From: Rhizodiscina lignyota
Lineage: Eukaryota > Ascomycota > Dothideomycetes > Aulographales > Rhizodiscinaceae
Assembly (NCBI GenBank): GCA_010015805.1
Contig: ML978132.1
Location: 620,001-684,000 of the forward strand
Direction: 5' to 3'
Length of the DNA stretch: 64,000 nt
The position numbers and the translations under genes were made by a program. Shown piece after piece: positions 47,722 to 56,099 of this stretch. Each line of letters begins with the position of its first letter. Position 1 is the stretch's first letter. The notes beneath the pieces are model-generated. The model saw only the letters and a program-made list of their open reading frames with translations, was not told where the DNA came from and searched no databases.

Positions 47722-48466
47722 CATTAATCGACTCCGGACACTGCGCCATTGCAGCTCTGATTGTTAGCCTTGTTGCATCCGTGAGTATTCGGTGCATTAA
47801 AGTAATCAGTTGCTGGAGGGAAATCAGTAACCTCAATATCAGTACCACCCCTCGCAACATTTAGCTGCTCTGCGCACTCACTTCGTAACTTTCACTGAAG
47901 AGATGTAGTGCTTCTTCAAACATGATATCTGTTCCTGTGTGTCGTGATACGTTTCGTAAGCCTTCTTCTCCATGACATCCATGCTGGTTTCGACGGTGTC
48001 GTCTGGGTGGAAGGTGGTCGATATCCGGCCGCGTGAAGAAAGCTACCGCTTTGATGTTGCGGGCGTGTGGTCGGTAACAAGAAATGATCCCAGAACGATC
48101 GCTGACCGCAGGGTTTCAGTCTTGGGAGATCTTTACATACTGAAGAAGCGGTCGAATGTGCTAGCGGCCTTGATGAGATCGGTTCGCCTGCGGTTCGGAC
48201 TTTCGACGTCGCAAGTAGAACAGTCTGGGTTGATCCGGAAAGGCGAGCGTGGATCGCGCATGGGGCAAGGGAGCGTTCAGAGTGCGATGATCCTCTTCAT
48301 GTATATCAAGAGCTGGCCATTGTCGTTCCCCAGCGCTGCCTACTACGCCTGACTTCCAGTTGGATGCCAGAAGAAGGCGCCAAACCGCAATAGACGACCG
48401 CCTAAGCCTGAGGGCGAGTTCGAACAACTTTATACTGAGAATTGCTTAATTAAGCGCGCAGTTACT
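47722..48466. other. Intergenic region with possible minus-strand gene fragment
   Basis: On the minus strand, about 48260-47890, coding-like stretches occur: MRDPRSPFRINPDCSTCDVE then TDLIKAASTFDRFF up to a GTATGT donor near 48140, and after a possible TAG acceptor GRISTTFHPDDTVETSMDVM and KKAYETYHDTQEQ. The phase across the candidate intron does not settle on one model. It may be a small gene or a relic; no family recognised. Confidence 0.25.
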
Positions 48467-49072
48467 TTAGCGATGGCACAAATGGTCTAATTTCAGATGA
48501 TTTGGCAATGGTTGGATTGAATGATTGAACGCGATCATTTCGGAGGGAAATGCTCGCCAGATATAGTGATCAACACCAACAATCGTAAGCGAATAGTTGA
48601 TCATGGCACGGACCCCTGTAATCAGCCACCATCCTGGTGCGTTAGAGCATCGTAGACACCAAGGCCCATCCCCCACCGCCGGGTCGCAACAACAACTTCC
48701 TGGCATGATTGGACACAACCTTAAGCCTTCCTTTGAGTGGCTCATAACAGTGTATTCCAGTTTATGTCTATTCCACCGCAGCAAGTCAGCCATATACTGT
48801 TGTAGAAGCGTGGTACTATGGAGCGAAGAATCACTCACAACACAGACACCTGTTGTACCGCCGGAACATCCACAGTTGGGGAAGCAGGGTGCTTTGTTAT
48901 GACTACCTGCTTCACAGAAACAGCTCGTGCCTCCGGCACATCCACACCCAGGGAAACATGGACAGTTGCCGGCTCTACGCTCGAGCGTTTCTAGGGCGTC
49001 GTTTGGCGACAGCGCTGGCGTAGCTACTGCCATGGTGATGAGCAGACTAAGGATTGCCGTAGTGAAACGCAT
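48467..49072 (-). CDS. Small secreted cysteine-rich protein (effector-like)
   Basis: The start at 49072 opens with a clear signal peptide, MRFTTAILSLLITMAVATP. After a short propeptide-like stretch ending in ERRA (possible Kex2-type site) come two related cysteine modules: CPCFPGCGCAGGTSCFC and, 12 residues later, APCFPNCGCSGGTTGVC. Eleven Cys fall within about 45 residues. The open frame continues to 201 residues with a more ordinary, partly Cys-rich tail; a GTGAGT directly after GVCVV could be an intron donor, so the mature protein may be only about 80-100 residues. Proteins of this shape include fungal effectors, antimicrobial peptides and metal-binding proteins; none can be chosen. It sits in the gene-poor accessory stretch. 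Confidence 0.6.
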   Translation of the reverse strand: MRFTTAILSLLITMAVATPALSPNDALETLERRAGNCPCFPGCGCAGGTSCFCEAGSHNKAPCFPNCGCSGGTTGVCVVSDSSLHSTTLLQQYMADLLRWNRHKLEYTVMSHSKEGLRLCPIMPGSCCCDPAVGDGPWCLRCSNAPGWWLITGVRAMINYSLTIVGVDHYIWRAFPSEMIAFNHSIQPLPNHLKLDHLCHR

Positions 49073-49211
49073 TGTCGTTATTCTGACTGGATTATTTCAA
49101 TTCGTTGAAGATTCCAATGAAGAGACAGAAAGACAATTGTCAAGTGGTGATTCCAGCTTTTTGAAAATTCGAATGAAGAACTAGCAAGATGATAGCTAGA
49201 GCAACGCGTGG

Positions 49212-49840
49212 CTATATAGTTCTCAACATCGTCTGTAACAACTTGTCAACAGGGTCGTACTCGATACTATTATCCGATGATGACCATGTTACACAAATTA
49301 CATCGGCTACCGATATACTGCCGTCAGATTCCTTCAAATGCAGAGACTTCTGATCCAGGGGTGTGAACATGATTTTTGACCTCCAATTTGGTTTTCTTCG
49401 CTTCCGATAGGACACACCGGTGACCGACATGGAAAAGAAGTAGCCTGGCTCCCTAAAGGAAGATATTGAAAAGGAGATAATGTAGTACGCTGAGTTGGAC
49501 ACGTCGTAAGCCCGGGCGAACAATGCTTCCGTTTGCTCTCTGTATAAGGCCTTGTCCCACTCCAGTAGACGATCGAAGGACATGCTGTGTAGCGTAACGA
49601 CTTTATTCTGGTAGGATGTGAGAGTCACGTTGCCATCGTTGAGGTATATCCACTCGAGACGAGTTGTACATGTGCTAAACCGCCGTCCAGGTTCTGAACC
49701 GTCACATGGCCGAACTCCTGAATTCTGTTGGCAATGCCATCTTCTATTCCCTTCCACTCGATGCTCCCCGACTGCCTGATGCAGTAATTCGCACCTTCAA
49801 CCTGACCCGCTTCAAATATTAGCGCCCTGCTTGCTCCCAT
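49212..49840 (-). pseudogene. Unassigned degraded coding remnant
   Basis: Two overlapping minus-strand frames (49840-49625 and 49757-49212) each look partly coding: GSIEWKGIEDGIANRIQEFG in the first, and LEWIYLNDGNVTLTSYQNKV, FDRLLEWDKALYREQTEALF in the second. Neither is complete alone, which suggests a decayed gene. It directly follows the protease-like remnant on the same strand and may be its 3' part or a separate gene. No family recognised. Confidence 0.35.
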
Positions 49841-51703
49841 TTAGCGGCGGTTACGGTTAGGAGTTGGCTTGATAATCCATACAGGCGCAGTGCGGACGTC
49901 TTCTATCATGACGGACGCGGTATCGATGGCCCCTTCGATCTGCCCTTGCATGGCTCCTTCGGTCTGCCCTTGCATGGCCGGTCTGTTTCCGAAACTGTTA
50001 ACGAGGCTCATGATCCAAAATGCACCAGCGAGTGTGCTCCCCGCATACTGGCATTGGTCGGAAGACCATCTGAAGTGATCTTTAATGGTAAAAGCCCCAG
50101 GCAACCGCAGTCCATGCCGATTGTCCCGACATCGTTAATGGATCGAAACGAAAGCTCCAGAATACGTGTTGTACTGCAGGTGGAAGTGGGACAAAGTTTG
50201 AACTGGAGTTCTGTGCAACAATAATACGGATAGACGCTGGGTGTCGATATTCGATAAGAGGACTGTCAGCACGGCCGAACATTTGAATCGAGAAGCTATG
50301 TGAAGCTCTAGTGCGTGTTCCTTCGAAATTGATCGGCCGCGAACAGTGCGTTCTCCGTTCGTCTCAAACTCTGAATGACCTAAGACAATGCCGGTATCCA
50401 TCATGAAGATTGTCGCTCCTTTCCCAGCCGCAGGTTCATATATGTGGTCATTTAACTCAAATTTTGCGCCTCGGCGGAGAGATGACAGGAGTTCAGGTGC
50501 TTGGGACTATTCTTCCTTCTAATAATATCCTCGACCAGCAGCGGAGAGACTCTCTCTGACAGCATGTGTGTCTTTGGTTTGAAGGGCCGTTCACTGGCTG
50601 TATACGAATGTCGCATTGAGGCGTCGGCAAGTTCGACATCTGGTTCTTTTGGATTCCAAACTACGATGTCAATCAGATCGGTTCTTTCCTCAGCCCTTTT
50701 TGCCTGCTTCTCATTCAGCATTGCGAAGTAATACCATCTTGTGGGAGACAACGGCTCGAAGCGGAGATCGCCCTTTTCACCGTCGATGTCCTGAAGAAAA
50801 GATCTGCAGTTTCCTCTTTGATATTAGATTGTGATAAGATGACGCTATAACAATCTGTCGCAGATGGTGACTCTCATGAATAGGCGGTTCTCGCTGTGGC
50901 CAAGATAGTCGACGTCGGCACCGTACTTGTAACACTGTGAGCGCTTTCTGGATTGGCTTCCAGTCGATTTTTGCCAATTTGCGAAGCGCCAGAATCGTAT
51001 CCCTTAACGCTAGACCCACTATTGCGTTCGTCTTGCTAAAAAATCTCTTTAACGTCGCTTTCGCAACTTGCGCATTCCTCCCAGAAGGCAGCTCTCTCAC
51101 GATGTTCCGAACGGAAGATAGACTATTCACAGCTGATGTTGTCTCTGGATAAGCATCGACAACTTCCTGTACTGCCGATTTTGCAAGATTGCTGAGTGAG
51201 TGCATCTCGACTGATCCCCCAACAGACCTGAAGGCCCCTGTAAAAGTATTGGCAAGACCTTCCATATGTGTGCTCATAGTAGAGACGATTGATGGAATTC
51301 GCTTCACAAAATCCGCATCCGACATCATTCCAGAAGTCCAAAGGTTGCCAGCGCCAAGTACGTAGTCAAATCGGGAGGCGAGACCGTCTGACCAAGTTGC
51401 TACATCGCTCATAGTCTTCAGAGATCCAGTGAACCTTCCACTCGAGCTACCGCCACTCGCTTCACCTTGAGCAGCTCCTCCAGAATGGACGTGAAGTGTA
51501 TATCCAGCAGAGGAGAGGATAGTAGGCTTTGTGTCTTTGGGAGTGTGGAAGACTGCCGCACCAATAACTACTGAGGAAAGATCCACAGTGGCAGACGTCC
51601 CATCGGGTTGATAAACGGTCATGCTCCCTGATAGTGGCAGATTAAAAGTAGCGCCTCCATCCAATGCGACTGAAGTTGGTGTTGCTCTAGCATATACCAT
51701 CAA
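49841..51703 (-). pseudogene. Decayed secreted protein with subtilisin-like (S8) protease remnant
   Basis: Reading leftward, the first 250 codons (51703 to about 50945) form a secreted-type beta-rich region (GGATFNLPLSGSMTVYQPDG, STHGLMVYARATPTS at its edge) with no proper start codon. A prodomain-like part follows (ATDCYSVILSQSNIKEETAD; PLSPTRWYYFAMLNEKQAK), then AAGKGATIFMMDTGIVLGHS, whose DTG plus following H and EF match the catalytic-Asp region of S8 subtilisin-like proteases. No HGT or GTS motif for the catalytic His or Ser is found. The pieces lie in different frames with at least three interruptions, so the gene looks inactive. Near the left end an 8-residue unit (AMQGQTEG/AMQGQIEG) is tandemly duplicated at 49945-49992. 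The secreted-protease reading rests on the Asp motif and prodomain. Confidence 0.5.
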
Positions 51704-53838
51704 GCCATGAGTACTGCATCGGGGTTGCGGCTAGATGAAGTGGGACCTGTGTGCTGCTAGGGCCACGGCACAGCACAAGTGTGTGGATTGCCCATAAGCA
51801 TCAAAGGCATTAAAGCAGAATCATGAGAGCCAATGAGAATTCAAATCTGCCCGCTCTGCAGAGTCTCGCGTAGCCTGCATAATTACCGCAGTGCGGTATT
51901 GAGAGGAGGGCTGTTCTCATGGAGATCGATTGGCACGGAGTAGATGGCGATGATAACGGATCGGAGTGATGCAACGATACGATAAATGCCAGCGTAGCCA
52001 AATCCTTGGCCCCTTCGACCTTGTGAATTGGATCGCCTTTGTGGCTGTGAGGACGAAGTGTTAGAGTCGCTCGGGGAGTCTCTAGAGTACGGAGTAAGGA
52101 GGTAGGCCCACCTTGCCACCGAAACCCAATTAGGAAAGGTTAGGCTTTACGCCAGCGTGTAGAGATTTTCTCGGTACCACAAGACAACATAGCGCAATTC
52201 TCTGGATATAGCCAGGAGAAGAGCGGATAAGGAAGTTCCTCGCAAGCTCCTACGACTTGTTATTCCTTCGTTACTTCGAAGTGTGGCCTTCATTAGAGCC
52301 ATGCATGTCGGTTAGATGTGCCTCTTTCTCCTGGAGCAGTTCCCCTACTAATTAATCCATGTTGATCGCTTTCCGTCTCCTTGAGATTTACTTTAAACGA
52401 CATTGATTACTATCATCGGATATTCATCTTTAAGTTAATGGATACCTAATTATGTTCTTGCGATGTTGAGAAATCAGCCGTGGTTTTTGTTCATTGATGC
52501 CGAACGGAAGATCATTAATAGCGGACTTGAAAATCTAACTTCATTTCTCTGATTGGCCTCTGATAGAAGTCCTGCATCAGATCATCTAGGAATTGTACTC
52601 CGGCTTGACCAAAAACATCCAGTCGTCCACGTTCGGCAGTTCGTTCGTTTAATCTCCAATGCCTTAGGTTTCCGCGACGTACGACAATCGCGGAATTAAA
52701 GCGAGTGCACTCGCACATTGTCGTGTAATTCGAAAAAACAGTTCAGTGCCAACGCATGGCAGGCTCCAAGACGCTCGTGTATGTCTTGGTGATTTGTGAA
52801 TGAAATAAGCGCTGACTACTCTGTTCAAGTCGCCGTTCAGAGAAAGCTATCACTACACCGGTCACGGTCTCTTGCACTTTCAATTACACTTTGTATTAGA
52901 AAAACACCTATCACGTTAGTACAGGGGAAATGCGCATAGTTAACTCAAAAAATCGTGAACCAGAGGAGAAAGACAGTGGAAGTCGGCAGCCGTCCGCAGC
53001 GGTCTATTCGAAGTTCTAACGATAAAGCTAGCACTACTCCGTACATAGTCAAAATGGAGCCTATTACTCCGTAAAGGGGCGGATATAATAAATTACACAT
53101 GCAGGAAGATGGATGACAAACCGTAGCGTATTTCCAGTTCCAGGTTGAAATCTAGGATAGATCTGTCACTCCCGACATGTACGGAAACGGTGCGAATTCC
53201 GTGTATGCGGCTCAAGAGCTTCGAGTCTTAACCCAGACGCACATGTACCTGAGCATGACTTCCTCCGCGGAGACATGACATTTGTTCTCGAGGAAAGACT
53301 TGCACTTTACTCTGCTCGACTCAGCAGGGAAGGAAGGAACCATATTAACGTTCAGTGGCACGAGTTAATTGTTGCTTGAACAGGCAAAACGTCGTTCAGC
53401 CTAAGCCACTCGGCGTGGCCTGGTACAGCTCAACTGCTTTGTAAGGTGATATATAAGACGCGCTCTCGGTGTTGATGGTGGTAGAATTCGATAATCTATC
53501 GCTTCTTGAGGCACCTTGGTCTCACACTTTTCCCAAGTAGGGTACCAAGTAGTACAAACGTGTCAACGAGCTGCTCCAAGCCCGGAATGCAGCTGATAGT
53601 TCCAAGGACACTCTGTTAGACCGATGTGAAGCAGCGTAGCGTGCAAATGGCGTCGGTGACAACCGGTGTTCCGCGTAAGGGCATAGATGTGCCGGGAAGT
53701 TACACCATTTTCTCATTTAAAACGTTCGTCTCTCGCATCCGTCGAGCTTCTCTAGCCTCATCGATCAAGCGCTCGACCTTCAACTCCATCATACACTCAA
53801 AGACACCTTAAAAAATATACATTCAGCGACGAACGGCA
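51704..53838. other. AT-richer gene-poor region
   Basis: About 2.1 kb closing the accessory stretch. Only short frames are present. One at 52718-52515 (minus) contains the coding-like run GRLDVFGQAGVQFLDDLMQD and may be a gene relic. No repeat ends or transposase motifs seen. The last few hundred bases hold the SDR promoter. Confidence 0.4.
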
Positions 53839-54586
53839 ATGGACCGCGGCGCTCTCATAGTCATCGGCTCTGGTCCTGGCATCGGCCGTTCTGTTGCCTC
53901 AGCGTTCGCCTCTAACGGATTCACTCGCATCTTCCTCATTCGGCGCAATGCTCAAGGCCTCGAAGACGACAAAGCTACTGTCATCGCGACAGCCGGAAAG
54001 GACATCCGCGTTGACACCATCGTCGCCGATATCTCCGATCAACAGGCCCTGGCGAAGGCGCTACAGCAGATCGAGGAGGAGAAGTACGTGATCGAATGTG
54101 TCTTCTTCAACGCCGCGCGTGTAGAGCCGAGCGAGATGCTGAAGTTCCCGATTGAGGAGATCGAGCATGATTTCAGGGTACGGAATGAAGAATATCTTCG
54201 CATTTGGAAAGCCCACGCTGACTCTTTTCCGATAGACCACCAACATCGCGCTTTATCAGACCGCACAATGGGCCATTCCATTGCTCAAAGTGGCGAAGGG
54301 CACCGTGTCGAAGCCGTCGCTCCTGGTGACCAACAGCCTGCTCTACAAGTATCCCGTGCCGCAGATGTTCTCGTTGACGTTCACAAAGGCCGCTCAGAGG
54401 ACCCTCGTTGAGATGATGACGACGCTATACGCACCAGAAGGTATCCACGTTGGTTTGATATCGGTGGGCGGTCCTGTTGCGCCGGAGAACAAGGTGCTAA
54501 ATCCAAAGAATATTGCGAAGGAAACGTGGCACTTCTTTCAGAATAGCATGAACGGGGATCTAGAGATCGAAATTGTGGAACGATGA
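53839..54586 (+). CDS. Short-chain dehydrogenase/reductase-like protein, atypical active site
   Basis: Two exons, 53839-54177 and 54236-54586, give 229 residues, slightly short for an SDR (about 250). The N-terminal Rossmann motif is LIVIGSGPGIGRSVASAFAS (G10 to G16), followed by IFLIRRNAQGL and VADISDQQALAKAL. The strand after it reads ECVFFNAARVEPSE in place of the usual NNAG. DFRTTNIALYQTAQWAIPLL and SLLVTNSLLYKYPVP precede the active-site helix, where MFSLTFTKAAQRTL has Lys but no Tyr four residues before it, so the classical YxxxK pair is absent. It may bind NAD(P) without normal catalysis. Similar divergent SDRs are common in filamentous fungi; substrate unknown. Convergent with bet5. 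Confidence 0.83.
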
Positions 54587-55015
54587 ATGGAAAAATCAAC
54601 GGCGAAAGGCATGATTTATGATTTCGAGACCCGTTGCGAACTTGAGTGTTACAGGCGTCCAACGACAAGTCGGAGCATCAGAAAGGTGCAAACGGAGTGT
54701 ATCTAATTTGGATTTGAGAGCCTTCATAAATCTTCACAGTCGTTAATTGACGTAAACGTCTACCGGTGCTCCCTTGAGGCGAGATCGTGCTGCTTCTGCT
54801 GATATCACTGACGCTTCGTCAATTGATATGGCTGCCGTCGATGAACCATTGTGCTCATTGCTATTGCACAAGAGGCTGTTTGAGGTTACCTTCCGAGGAT
54901 TTCCAACCGCTGCAACGTCCCTGTGCGTTGAAAATCTCCCCCATTTAGGGTTGATGAGCGAGCTGGCCATCTTGTGGGTGCTGCATGATGCTCAAGAAGG
55001 CTACTGCTATGCCAT
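54587..55015. other. Convergent 3' region of the SDR gene and bet5
   Basis: About 430 bp. A 75-codon minus-strand frame (54970-54743) is open but lacks a recognisable domain and most likely lies in the bet5 3' UTR. Confidence 0.45.
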
Positions 55016-55689
55016 TCAACGTTCTCCGATTGAATCGATGGAGGTTACCTGAGAAGGTATAAGCACATTTTCATTACTAGATGATTTTAATCTCACCTTG
55101 AATCGCTCAAGCGTGCCCTCGAACAGCTCATTCGCAACGCCAATACCGCCAGGGTGTTCGACCGGGGACAGCGGATTCTTCACCACATACTCGATGTACA
55201 GATTCGCCCATATCTGATGCAGATGAAGCCGCAGATTCGGCACCTTGGTGTCCGTGAGCATCACGAATTTCAGCCTCGTCGGCGTTTCGTAGTAGTGCAG
55301 CTTGTATTCGCCTGTTCGATACGAAACGAAGCTGTACGCTTGGGTCAGCTTATCATCTGCCGTATGTAGAGAGTGCAAATGGCCCAACTTGTTGTCGTCG
55401 CCGCCGAGCTTCTGCACGAGACCTCTGAGGGAGAAGATCGTGCCAAAGACGAGCTTTGCGTCGTCCTCTTTTGATAGTCCCCTACGGCCTGCAGCGACGG
55501 TGTTCGCATCCCCGTTGCTCAGCACGCTGCCTCCGGACTGCGGTCGAGCTGGCTTCGCGCTCGAGAGCGGACGAGGTGTCCATCGTCTAGTGTAGATACA
55601 CTCCGCTGTTTGACGTTAGCCTCATTTATCACGTTATTCCCGGGCTCTTTACTGTGCCGGTCGAATATGTAGAAGGAGTAGACGACCAT
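55016..55689 (-). CDS. bet5: TRAPP complex core subunit Bet5 (TRAPPC1)
   Basis: Three exons (55689-55653, 55605-55097, 55048-55016) give 192 residues. MVVYSFYIFDRH followed by ECIYTRRW is the first strand pair of the longin fold of Bet5. A fungal insert (PLSSAKPARPQSGG) leads to KLVFGTIFSLRGLVQKLGG, YSFVSYRTGEYKLHYYETPT, KFVMLTDTKVPNLRLHLHQI and ANLYIEYVVKNPLSP, all Bet5 signatures. The protein is a core subunit of the TRAPP complexes, which act as exchange factors for Ypt1/Rab1 in ER-Golgi and Golgi traffic. The last intron is 48 nt, in frame and stop-free, so its removal is a judgement; without it 16 residues are added near the C-terminus. Divergent from the CaMKK-like kinase. Confidence 0.92.
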
Positions 55690-56099
55690 GGCCCCTTCGT
55701 TCGCGCCGTCCGCTCGCGATGTGTGGACTCTGCAGCGCGCACTTGCAGTTCAATACGGGCTTTTGAGGCTTTCGATCAAGCAAATATTCATGTGCTTGAC
55801 GCAGGCATGAGGCATCGAATGAGAGTGATAGGTGCAAACTCCGGCACAAGCGCGCCGCAGGAAATAATCACCCCACACAGCGCCTGCAAGAGATCGGGGG
55901 TCGGGGGTCAGTGACGACGCTAGCACTAGCAGTCAGCCTTGGGCAATTATGTACAAATCCACCCAAATGTTGTAATTCTTCTCTCATCAATTCCTGACTT
56001 CCAAACGTCTCGGCTCGCCTTCGTGACTTTGGAAACTACTCGGCGAACTACATCTGTAGCATTGGTTGCTTAATTGCTATCGTACATACCCCACGTAAA
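55690..56099. promoter_or_regulatory. Shared promoter, bet5/CaMKK-like gene
   Basis: A 410-bp head-to-head gap that must hold both promoters. No specific element recognised. Confidence 0.5.

Noticed and set aside
52515-52718. 67-codon minus-strand frame with a plausible C-terminal half
   Set aside because: Too short and isolated to call a gene; mentioned only in the regional note as a possible relic.
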